Shown here: positions 17,232-24,741 of the stretch, piece after piece
Position numbering within the stretch: position 1 is the first letter of the stretch
Layout: every line of letters starts with the position of its first letter
Assembly (NCBI RefSeq): GCF_000757725.1
Contig: NZ_JJMU01000066.1
Span: 1 to 64,000 of the forward strand
DNA from: Sphingobacterium deserti
Lineage (GTDB): Bacteria > Bacteroidota > Bacteroidia > Sphingobacteriales > Sphingobacteriaceae
Direction of reading: 5' to 3'
DNA length: 64,000 nt
The notes under the pieces: generated by a model
The model's database searches: none
Told to the model about the DNA's origin: nothing
What the model saw: only the letters and a program-made list of their open reading frames with translations
Made by a program: the position numbers and the translations under genes

Positions 17232-18323
17232 TTATTTGTATAATTTTATCTGCATTTTGCTTCCTTTACTTGAGCTTACCATATCCATGGTTCCTGCGTA
17301 AAGGGCTATTCTATTCCGTATATTTCGAAGTCCTGTGCCCAACTGCAATGCTGACTCCATATCCCGACTAAACCCTTGTCCATTATCTTCTACGGTTATC
17401 CCAATAAAGTCATCAGTTACACCCACTTTCAAGCTAATCCGCCTTGCATCTGTGTGCTTTAAACAATTATTAAAAAGCTCTTGAATAACTCGGTAAGCGC
17501 AAAACTGTATTTCTTTGCCCTCACTATTGATTTCTTTATCTAGCTTTAAAAGAAAGCGCACGTCCGACCGCGTCATTCTAAAAACCATATCATCGATTGC
17601 CTTTTGGAATCCCATATCCCGAAGCACAGTAGGGACAAGATCGTTTGATATATTTTGAACTTTAAAAATGGTATCATTCAGCATCTTCTTAATGGGCATA
17701 ATCTGCTGCTCGTGTCCATGCTCCATCATATAGCGTTGCAGATTAATTCGAATGGCATATAATTCTTGTGCAATGCTTTCATGAAGACTTTTCCCTATAA
17801 ATTCACGTTCTGCCTCCTGGGTTTCTATAATCGCTCTATAAAAAGCTTCATTTTCTTCTTTGGACGCGCTTAGTGGATTGAAATCATTCTTCAGAAACAG
17901 CATGATGTAAAGTCCGCCGGAATCCAGCTGGCTAGCTAGCCTCTTCATGTAAATGGTAACAAACCGAAAACGGTTCTTCTTACACTTTACTTTAACCATA
18001 CGAACTGGTTCAGCGAAGCTTTGCGTGCAACTTTCTAATAAATCACGAATACGATTGTGTTCCTCATCCAGTAAAAAGTCGTAGATGCTTTTATTTCGAA
18101 AAAGTAGCGGATCTATACACAATAGCTCGCATACTTTATCGTTAAAGTGAACGGCAAGGGCATCTTCATTCACAAATAGGTAACCGAATGGCCCGCCATG
18201 AAAAGCATCAAAGAAGATCGCTAGATCCTTTTGTTGTTCCCCGGTCGGTCCATCAGGAAACGAAGATGAAAAAGACATATCTGAAGTGTTCGTATAAACT
18301 GTGCTCATGTTATCAATCACCAT
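17232..18323 (-). CDS. PAS-domain HisKA_3-type sensor kinase
   Basis: The 363-residue protein has a PAS-type domain (about 35-150; GPFGYLFVNEDALAVHFNDKVCELL), a HisKA_3 dimerisation helix with the phosphorylated His in EREFIGKSLHESIAQELYAI (near residue 178) and a HATPase_c domain (about 250-360; VIQELFNNCLKH, VEDNGQGF, GTGLRNIRNRIALYAG). No membrane segment is visible, so the sensor is cytosolic. An ATG at 18308 (residue 6) is an alternative start. It precedes its cognate regulator by 21 bases. The stimulus is unknown. Confidence 0.9.
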   Translation of the reverse strand: MVIDNMSTVYTNTSDMSFSSSFPDGPTGEQQKDLAIFFDAFHGGPFGYLFVNEDALAVHFNDKVCELLCIDPLLFRNKSIYDFLLDEEHNRIRDLLESCTQSFAEPVRMVKVKCKKNRFRFVTIYMKRLASQLDSGGLYIMLFLKNDFNPLSASKEENEAFYRAIIETQEAEREFIGKSLHESIAQELYAIRINLQRYMMEHGHEQQIMPIKKMLNDTIFKVQNISNDLVPTVLRDMGFQKAIDDMVFRMTRSDVRFLLKLDKEINSEGKEIQFCAYRVIQELFNNCLKHTDARRISLKVGVTDDFIGITVEDNGQGFSRDMESALQLGTGLRNIRNRIALYAGTMDMVSSSKGSKMQIKLYK

Positions 18324-18766
18324 TTAGGTGGTATTACATTCATCCATTTTTTCTAAGTTGGACGAAATGTTATTCCTCCAATTGCAAAAATCAAACCTAT
18401 AAGTTGAAAAAAAATACCCAAAAGCAGTTATTACTGCACGTAAAAATACGCATTAATTGTGCCATAATATGACGTTATTATAATTTCATTAAACAAATGT
18501 GATAAAAAGATCAATCCTATGATGTCCATAGCGGGCATCCAAGCAGGGACTCTATTCCATTCCTGCCAAAAAAAGAATAAACACCTGAATTTTTTTTTGC
18601 CGAAATCGCGAGCTCGATGATCAATTTGCGTGTAATAATCTTTAAAAGCATTGTTTAAACTATATAGAGAGACCATTAAAGTATTAATCGACCGTCGCGC
18701 GTATTTGACGCAAGCTGAACTATGCGTCCTTAAAATAAGTAGGTAGCAGAAACTTTCTGCATCAAA
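18324..18766. other. intergenic region, no gene recognised
   Basis: About 440 bases upstream of both the minus-strand kinase gene and the plus-strand sigma factor gene. A 114-codon minus-strand frame (18431-18775) is present but its Phe/Ser/Arg-rich product looks like chance translation. The stretch must contain the kinase promoter; nothing else stands out. Confidence 0.4.
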
Positions 18767-18808
18767 TTTGCACATAGCCTATCCGTAATATTTATTGTTT
18801 AACGGATA
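18767..18808 (+). promoter_or_regulatory. putative sigma-factor promoter overlapped by an inverted repeat
   Basis: TTTG at 18767-18770 lies 18 bases before TATTTATT at 18789-18796, close to the Bacteroidota -33 (TTTG) and -7 (TAnnTTTG) elements. A perfect 7-bp inverted repeat, TATCCGT (18780-18786) and ACGGATA (18802-18808), brackets the -7 element and ends 11 bases before the start codon at 18820. This could be an operator or a 5' hairpin. Promoter match is partial. Confidence 0.35.
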
Positions 18809-18819
18809 AAAACAAAAGT

Positions 18820-19317
18820 ATGAGTGCGCAATTACTTAACACCACCATCGAACAGAATCAGCCATTGCTAAAACGGATAGCAACAAAGTTTACGCAAGAT
18901 CCGTATGAGATCGAAGAGTTAGTACAAGAAACTTTTATCAGATCGCTATCGTCACTGGATCGATTTGTAAACCATCCTAAGTTAGTTGCTTGGCTATTTG
19001 TTATTATGCGTAATATATACATCAATAATTACCGCAAAATTTCTAGATATCGTACCATTGAAAGTGAACTTACACATACCTCCCATTTTGAGCAGCTTTC
19101 CAGCAACAGTAGCGAGTCGAAGTTCGTGATGACGGACATTCAGAATGCTATTAATAATTTACCGAAGGATTACTACATCGCATTCACGATGTTTATGGAA
19201 GGGTTTAAATACCAAGAAATTGCAGATCATTTAGCAATTGCCGAAGGTACCGTCAAAACGAGGATACATATGGCAAGGAAAATATTGAAGAAAAATTTAA
19301 AGGTATATAGAAAGTAG
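18820..19317 (+). CDS. ECF-type sigma-70 family RNA polymerase sigma factor
   Basis: The 165-residue protein has sigma region 2 (about 10-80; EIEELVQETFIRSLSSLDRF, LVAWLFVIMRNIYINNYRK) and region 4 (about 108-160; LPKDYYIAFTMFMEGFKYQEIADHLAIAEGTVKTRIHMARK), the two-domain form of ECF sigma factors. No anti-sigma gene is adjacent, so its control is not by a neighbouring partner. It is flanked by its own promoter region and a strong terminator and is therefore monocistronic. Its place at the edge of a stress-gene block invites the idea that it directs some of them, but no shared promoter motif was established. Confidence 0.9.
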   Translation: MSAQLLNTTIEQNQPLLKRIATKFTQDPYEIEELVQETFIRSLSSLDRFVNHPKLVAWLFVIMRNIYINNYRKISRYRTIESELTHTSHFEQLSSNSSESKFVMTDIQNAINNLPKDYYIAFTMFMEGFKYQEIADHLAIAEGTVKTRIHMARKILKKNLKVYRK

Positions 19318-19380
19318 TTTGTTGCTCTAGTACAGCGGGCCTATAAAAAAGGTCTTTGATGCAGTTTAAAAGATTATATT

Positions 19381-19417
19381 AACAAGCAGATATACGTAAA
19401 AATATCTGCTTGTTTTT
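19381..19417. terminator. bidirectional terminator
   Basis: A perfect 13-bp stem, AACAAGCAGATAT (19381-19393) with its complement at 19402-19414, has an 8-base loop and is followed by seven T residues on the plus strand. It separates the convergent sigma factor and SDR genes and could serve both. Confidence 0.85.
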
Positions 19418-20308
19418 TTATATGGTCGCTCGTCCACCCGTGGCAGGAATGGTTGCACCAGAAATGTAAGATGCCGCGTCTGAAGCTAGAAATACATAGA
19501 TCGGCGCCATTTCAGCTGGCTGGCCTACACGTCCCATTGGCGTATTTTCGCCAAACTTTTCATGATCGGGAATCGTACTTGGTATAAGTGGTGTCCATAT
19601 TGGGCCTGGCGCCACTGCGTTGACACGGATACCTGACCCGTCTTCCAAAAAATGCTGCGCTAAGCTAGACGTGAAATTTTGAATAGCGCCTTTAGTCGCC
19701 GCATACGGAATCAATGTTGGATTCGGATTATACGCGTTCACCGACGTGGTATTAATAATAGAACTACCCGGTGCCATATGCTTTTTTGCATATTTAACAA
19801 AATAGAACATGGCGCTCATATTGGTTTCGAACGTTTTGTTCCATTCCTCCGCGCTGACATCCGTGATGTCCTCAAAGGTCATTTGATAAGCAGCATTGTT
19901 AACTAATATATCAATCTTATTAAACGTTGCTACGGTCTCTTCCACAATAGACTTACATAGCGCTTCGCTTCTGATGTCGCCTCGAACGAGTAGCGCCTTT
20001 CTCCCAGCCTTCTCGATCCACATTTTTGTGTCCTCGGCATCGACATCTTCCACTTCATCTTTATACGAGATTACAATATCTGCGCCTTCTCGAGCCATCG
20101 CAATAGCGACTGCTTTACCAATTCCCGAATCACCCCCTGTAATAATTACCACTTTATCTTTTAAGAGACCGCTACCCTTATAAATTTCTTCACCATGATC
20201 TGGTTCAGGGCGCATTTCAGTGCTCACGCCCGGCGGATCTTGCTCTTGTTTGGGAAAGGGCGGTTTTGGATAAATATCTTTTGGATTGCCTTGTTTTTCT
20301 GTCTTCAT
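19418..20308 (-). CDS. SDR-family oxidoreductase, general stress protein 39-like
   Basis: This 296-residue protein has the long N-terminal extension (about 45 residues, Pro-rich PKPPFPKQEQDPPG) and Rossmann core of the GSP39/YhdF/YdaD group. The NAD(P) motif GGDSGIGKAVA is near residue 58, NNAA near 137, Ser in INTTSVN near 185 and the catalytic Tyr-x-x-x-Lys as IPYAATKGAIQNF near 200. The family is induced by general stress in other bacteria, where its substrate remains uncertain. It is transcribed away from the small lipoprotein gene at 20476 and ends at the shared terminator. Confidence 0.92.
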   Translation of the reverse strand: MKTEKQGNPKDIYPKPPFPKQEQDPPGVSTEMRPEPDHGEEIYKGSGLLKDKVVIITGGDSGIGKAVAIAMAREGADIVISYKDEVEDVDAEDTKMWIEKAGRKALLVRGDIRSEALCKSIVEETVATFNKIDILVNNAAYQMTFEDITDVSAEEWNKTFETNMSAMFYFVKYAKKHMAPGSSIINTTSVNAYNPNPTLIPYAATKGAIQNFTSSLAQHFLEDGSGIRVNAVAPGPIWTPLIPSTIPDHEKFGENTPMGRVGQPAEMAPIYVFLASDAASYISGATIPATGGRATI

Positions 20309-20415
20309 CGCTTAAAATTTATAAGGTTTAAATCACTGCACAAACCCAACATGATATAGCACTCGAAAGCTCTTTTTTATTAGGCTCTGGTTTCGCGCAG
20401 CGTCTCGCTGGAAAT

Positions 20416-20448
20416 AAAAAGGTGATGAACTATCGGCCACCACCTTTT
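20416..20448 (-). terminator. terminator for the small lipoprotein gene
   Basis: AAAAGGTG at 20417-20424 pairs with CACCTTTT at 20441-20448. Read on the minus strand the hairpin ends in a T run, 28 bases past the stop codon of the gene at 20476. Confidence 0.5.
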
Positions 20449-20475
20449 GTATAGAGAGAATAAAAAAGCTGTTTA

Positions 20476-20679
20476 CTAATTCATTGGTGGCGTAGGCATA
20501 GGCTGCCCTATCGTATCCGTACTGTCGCGTCTGATGGTATCCATTGGTGGCACACCTTCTACACCTTCGCTCATCACGGTGTCACTGGTATCGACATCAT
20601 TATTGTTTGATGGACTTCCACAAGCTATCAAGGAACCAAACAGGCTTCCCATAGCCGCATATAACATTACCTTTTTCAT
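20476..20679 (-). CDS. small Asp/Thr/Pro-rich lipoprotein
   Basis: A 67-residue precursor with a lipobox Cys at residue 20 (GSLIACGSP) and a short, low-complexity mature part rich in Asp, Thr, Ser and Pro (DVDTSDTVMSEGVEG, PPMDTIRRDSTDTIGQPMP). Such tiny lipoproteins are common in Sphingobacteriaceae. No function can be assigned. It has its own terminator on the minus strand. Confidence 0.65.
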   Translation of the reverse strand: MKKVMLYAAMGSLFGSLIACGSPSNNNDVDTSDTVMSEGVEGVPPMDTIRRDSTDTIGQPMPTPPMN

Positions 20680-21024
20680 AGTTAAATTATTTCGTTTATA
20701 AATTTCAATTTGTATGTTTCTAACTTGTAATTTTCACTATCGGATGAACATCCGTACTATCGATTGGTTCATAAAGACGGTGAAATAAGTATAAAACGCA
20801 GCTATAAGGGGGTATTTATATCATCCGTTGAGCTCGTCTATTAGAGATGATTTAGGTGTCAACACAAAAATAGATATGGTCTGCAATGTAAATGCGTAAT
20901 TGCTGTCCGAAGGCGACGTATTGGATTGCGATCAGTGATATAGTGCTGTTGTATGCTGCTTCAATCGGACAAGTATGCACAATCCGGTAGGCTCATTTTT
21001 AGTGCCCAAGATGGAATGTATGTA
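20680..21024. other. divergent intergenic region
   Basis: This region lies between the minus-strand lipoprotein gene and the plus-strand phytochrome gene. It contains no frame worth calling and, apart from the palindrome that follows at 21025, no obvious regulatory motif. Confidence 0.4.
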
Positions 21025-21045
21025 ATTATTTTGGATCAAAATAAT
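21025..21045. promoter_or_regulatory. perfect 21-bp palindrome upstream of the phytochrome gene
   Basis: ATTATTTTG (21025-21033) and its exact complement CAAAATAAT (21037-21045) flank the 3-base centre GAT. Its centre is about 58 bases before the ATG at 21093, the right distance for an operator at or near the promoter. Such dyads usually bind a dimeric regulator. The protein is not known. Confidence 0.5.
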
Positions 21046-21092
21046 ATAAACCAATTTAAAACGCTACTTTTAACAAAAATATTGGTGTGTAT

Positions 21093-23285
21093 ATGAGTGT
21101 AAACAACATGCGTTGTGAAGATGAACAGATCCAGTTTTGTGGTAAGGTGCAAGCAATTGGTTTTTTAATAATTGCCGATATCGACATGCAAATAATTGGT
21201 GTCAGCGAGAACTGTGAAGCGTGGTTGAATACAGGGCATAGCGAAATATTAGGTACCAATCTTAAAAACCTTGCTAAGCAGTTTTTTCCAGCAATCGAAG
21301 CGGAGGTACTAAGTGCTTTGAAGGGCTTGCCGGAAGCCAACCTTAAAAACAGAGTTGTACAGGAAGTTGTTTTACAAGATACTCCGTTTTACCTGACAAT
21401 GTATGTGCATGATAATCGTCGGTATCTTGAGTTTGAGCAAAAATATCCTACACATCTACCCTCCTTCATCAGTCTATATGCCTACTCTCAACAGATCGAA
21501 AAAGCCACAGATATATGGGATGCTTTGTGCCAATGCATAGCTGAAGTTATTGGTTTTGATCGTGTAATGACCTACCGTTTCAATGCTGATAAGAGCGGAC
21601 AAGTTATTGCCGAGAAAGTTAGAAATGATCTCGACAGTTATCTTGGTTTACATTACCCTGAATTTGACATTCCACAACAAGCTCGCGCGCTTTATGTGAA
21701 GCATTTAGCTCGTCTTACATCTGATATATCCAGCCCCACCTATCCTATTCATACGTTGAATAATGAACAGATAGATTTGTCATTCAGCACGATCCGAGCG
21801 CTCTCGCCTATACACCTTCAGTATTTGGAAAATGCCGGCGCAAAGGCCAGCATAAGTTTTTCTATCATTGTGCATGGCGAACTTTGGGGCCTGGTAACTT
21901 GCCAGCATGAAACCGCAAAATTTGTTGATCTTTCTCAAAGGCACCTCGCTGTATTTTTGACGCAATACGCGGTTAACAGATACCTGAGTTTACAAAAAGA
22001 AATTGACCTCGATTTTAATAAGCAGGTCAAAGAGTTTGAATTAGCCTTTAAAGAAAAGCTAATCATCAAAAATGAAATACTTCCGGTTCTTTCCTCATTT
22101 GCGAAACAGCTTAGTGATTTTGTGCATGCAGATGGCTTGGCCATTCGCCATAAAGAGGCGACATTAGTCTTCGGTGACGCGCCAGACACCGCTACCGTTG
22201 GAAAGATTCATGCGTTTATTAACAAGCATAATCGGAAAACTATTTACAGTAATGAAAGTTTTGTCATAGATCATGGTGAAGAACTTGGTCTAGCTGATTC
22301 AAAATTTGCGGGCTTAGTTAAAGTGGATGTAGATTCGTCTAAAGAGTTTAGCCTAATCTGGTTTAGGCGAGAGCAGCTTACCGAACGGATCTGGGCTGGG
22401 AAACCGACTAAGGTGATGACGTATGACCAGACGCTACAGGCCTTTGTCCCGTCACCGCGTAATTCGTTCGATGCCTGGAAACAGCTTGTGAAAGGTATTG
22501 CGCCAGCTTGGTCAGACATTGAAATTTACTTCATGAAGAGAATCCGGCAGCTCATTCGCGAGAGCTTGTTGCGAAAGTCTGAGGAGATTTATAGCTTAAA
22601 TCAGGAATTGATTTTACTGAATAATGCGTTAGATACTTATTCTTACACCGTCAGCCATGACCTCAAAAATCCGCTCTCTGTCATCAAGCTATCTGTCCAA
22701 ATGTTGCAAATGAAGCGGGACATCACGCCGGAGCTGCTTGGCAAACTGACAGTAAACATCAAAGACGCTAGCGAATTGATGGAAAGCATGCTGAATAAGA
22801 TTTATGAGTTTTCAAAGGTCAAGGAGTTCAGATACCAGCCAAATATTATTCATACCGATCAAATCATACCCCAAATTGTCGACCATTGTAAAACAAGGTA
22901 TGCCACGCAAAACTGTGAGGTAGAATTGGGGGATTTGCTGCCTGTTCTTGGAGAAAAAACCTTGATCTATCAGCTCTTTCTAAACATTGTCAGCAATGCG
23001 ATTAAATATTCTAGTAAGAGAGCTAATGCACTGATCAGTATCACCAGTGTTCAAAATGGACAAAAAGTTCGGTATAGCATTCGGGATAATGGCATCGGTA
23101 TAGCTGAGGAAGAACTTACCACGATTTACGATATCTTCAAAAGGATGTCGAATTCTGATGGTTTTGAAGGTTCGGGTGTTGGGTTAGCTATTGTAAAACG
23201 TATTGTTGATCGTCTCGGTGTAGACATTATTGTGCAAAGTGAAATCGGAAACGGAACCTGTTTCCATCTCGATTTTCCCAACTAG
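21093..23285 (+). CDS. bacteriophytochrome histidine kinase
   Basis: From the ATG at 21093 the protein has 730 residues with the full PAS-GAF-PHY-HisKA-HATPase order. Cys in MRCEDEQIQFCG (residue 8) aligns with the bilin-attaching Cys of bacteriophytochromes. The GAF domain has YPEFDIPQQARALY (the PxxDIP motif, near 185), SPIHLQYL (conserved His) and LWGLVTCQHE (second His). The PHY tongue motif PRNSFDAW is near 454. The kinase part has SHDLKNPLSVIK (phospho-His) and NIVSNAIKYSS, GSGVGLAIVK. The usual PHG after the Cys motif is AIG here. No heme oxygenase or response regulator is adjacent. An in-frame GTG at 21087 is the other start. Confidence 0.92.
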   Translation: MSVNNMRCEDEQIQFCGKVQAIGFLIIADIDMQIIGVSENCEAWLNTGHSEILGTNLKNLAKQFFPAIEAEVLSALKGLPEANLKNRVVQEVVLQDTPFYLTMYVHDNRRYLEFEQKYPTHLPSFISLYAYSQQIEKATDIWDALCQCIAEVIGFDRVMTYRFNADKSGQVIAEKVRNDLDSYLGLHYPEFDIPQQARALYVKHLARLTSDISSPTYPIHTLNNEQIDLSFSTIRALSPIHLQYLENAGAKASISFSIIVHGELWGLVTCQHETAKFVDLSQRHLAVFLTQYAVNRYLSLQKEIDLDFNKQVKEFELAFKEKLIIKNEILPVLSSFAKQLSDFVHADGLAIRHKEATLVFGDAPDTATVGKIHAFINKHNRKTIYSNESFVIDHGEELGLADSKFAGLVKVDVDSSKEFSLIWFRREQLTERIWAGKPTKVMTYDQTLQAFVPSPRNSFDAWKQLVKGIAPAWSDIEIYFMKRIRQLIRESLLRKSEEIYSLNQELILLNNALDTYSYTVSHDLKNPLSVIKLSVQMLQMKRDITPELLGKLTVNIKDASELMESMLNKIYEFSKVKEFRYQPNIIHTDQIIPQIVDHCKTRYATQNCEVELGDLLPVLGEKTLIYQLFLNIVSNAIKYSSKRANALISITSVQNGQKVRYSIRDNGIGIAEEELTTIYDIFKRMSNSDGFEGSGVGLAIVKRIVDRLGVDIIVQSEIGNGTCFHLDFPN

Positions 23286-23465
23286 CAGTTGGGAGTAAGT
23301 CTTCCGCCTTCAGCTTGTATAGCCTATGTTGTACAAGGTTTCCTGCTATAGTAATAAATACCCTTTTGTTACGCCATCCTCCCATTGAAGGGCAAAATCA
23401 AAAACGAATATTCATTCAAGTTGTTATTCATATTCAATTATCGATGTTTCATTAAACACTATACT

Positions 23466-24587
23466 ATGAAAACACTAGATGCCGAATTGCTAAATGAGTT
23501 AACCTCTCATTCCGCGGAGACCTCCTTAAGTATCTACTTGCCGCTTCACAAGAGCGTTTCTGAAAGTAGCATGGATTTTTTAGCTTTTAAAAACTTGATT
23601 AAGGATATCCGTAGCGGCGCAGATGCCAAGCATCGCAAAGCGCTTGAGGATTTATTGATACCTGTTGAAAATTTTCTAGAAAGCAAAGACTTCGTTCGTG
23701 GATCTGCTGGCGCTCTGGCTATTTTCTCTGCACCGAAAATTTTTGAAATCGTGATGCTTACAGAGGCTACGGAAGCCGCTTTCTACGTTGACGAATGCTT
23801 TTACCTCCTACCACTTCTTGAATTAGCGGCGGACAATAAGCCTTTTCAGGTGTTAGCACTAGGTAAAAATCATGTTCATCTTTTTGAAGGCGATCGCTAC
23901 CGCTTTGAAGAGATTAATTTGGACGATCGTATTCCATCCAATATGAAAGAGGCTTTAGGGTATGACCTTACGGATAATCACCTGCACGCCGCTGCCGGTG
24001 GATCTGCCGCCATACACGGTTACATGGAAATAACGGATGAAAAAGAAACTGATAACACGCGTTTCTTCCGCATCATTGATCAAGAAATAAACGAAAAATA
24101 CAGTAAGCAGAATAAGGTGCCATTGATTTTAGCCGCCTTACCGGAAAATGAAAGTCTGTTTCAATCAATCAGTAAGAATGAATGTCTTGAGAAGCAGTTT
24201 ATTTCATTGAACGCTGATCGTATTGACAAGCAGCTTTTACATAGCCGCGCTTTAGAGATATTGGATGCAAAAAAAGCAGATGCTCTGGACAAGCAGTTAG
24301 AAAGATTCTCAGGGGCAAAAAGCGAAGACTTGGCTACAGACGAGATCGCTGATATCGCACGGCATGCGATGGATAGCCGAATAGAACGATTGTTTATAAC
24401 GAAAGGTCAAAAGTTGCGCGGAACAGTTTCCATTGAAGATCGCAAAATAGAGACTGATGAGGAAAGCAATAGCGATATTATCAACAAAATTGCGCTTCTT
24501 ACCTACAAAAATGGCGGGCATATCCATACCCTCCATACGAATAATAAAAAACTTCCTGCCGGAATAGGATCGATTAATCGGTTTTAA
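23466..24587 (+). CDS. baeRF (archaeo-eukaryotic release factor-like) family protein
   Basis: The ATG at 23466 gives 373 residues; the frame is open from an upstream TTG at 23385 but that extension is hydrophobic and unlikely. LSIYLPLHKS near the start, HLFEGDRYRFEEI near residue 140, AAAGGSAAIHGYME near 180 and the RFFRIIDQEINEKY - PLILAALPENESLF segment fit the bacterial baeRF family (family 3 type), which resembles eRF1/Dom34. The GGQ motif that makes release factors hydrolyse peptidyl-tRNA is not seen. A role in ribosome rescue under stress is proposed for the family, not shown. The C-terminus ends in a glycine-rich GGHIHTLHTNN segment, typical of its conserved last motif. Confidence 0.75.
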   Translation: MKTLDAELLNELTSHSAETSLSIYLPLHKSVSESSMDFLAFKNLIKDIRSGADAKHRKALEDLLIPVENFLESKDFVRGSAGALAIFSAPKIFEIVMLTEATEAAFYVDECFYLLPLLELAADNKPFQVLALGKNHVHLFEGDRYRFEEINLDDRIPSNMKEALGYDLTDNHLHAAAGGSAAIHGYMEITDEKETDNTRFFRIIDQEINEKYSKQNKVPLILAALPENESLFQSISKNECLEKQFISLNADRIDKQLLHSRALEILDAKKADALDKQLERFSGAKSEDLATDEIADIARHAMDSRIERLFITKGQKLRGTVSIEDRKIETDEESNSDIINKIALLTYKNGGHIHTLHTNNKKLPAGIGSINRF

Positions 24588-24625
24588 CTGAAAATCTAGT
24601 CACATACGGTGTATAACTGGCCGTC

Positions 24626-24673
24626 AACAAGCTAATCTTATAAAACTTTAAACATTTTTAAGATTAGCTTGTT
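24626..24673 (+). terminator. long perfect hairpin, possible terminator
   Basis: Fifteen bases at 24626-24640 (AACAAGCTAATCTTA) pair perfectly with 24659-24673 around an 18-base AT-rich loop. There is no long T run after it, so it may be a weak terminator for the upstream gene or an RNA structure in the leader of the trehalose operon, whose start codon is 69 bases further on. Confidence 0.5.
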
Positions 24674-24741
24674 CAATTTATACCTATTGACAATAAGTAA
24701 GTTTTATCCTGACCCACTTACTTCAAGATTTTTTCATAAAT

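Noticed and set aside
18431..18775. 114-codon minus-strand frame
   Set aside because: Composition unlike a real protein and it covers the promoter region of the sigma factor gene.
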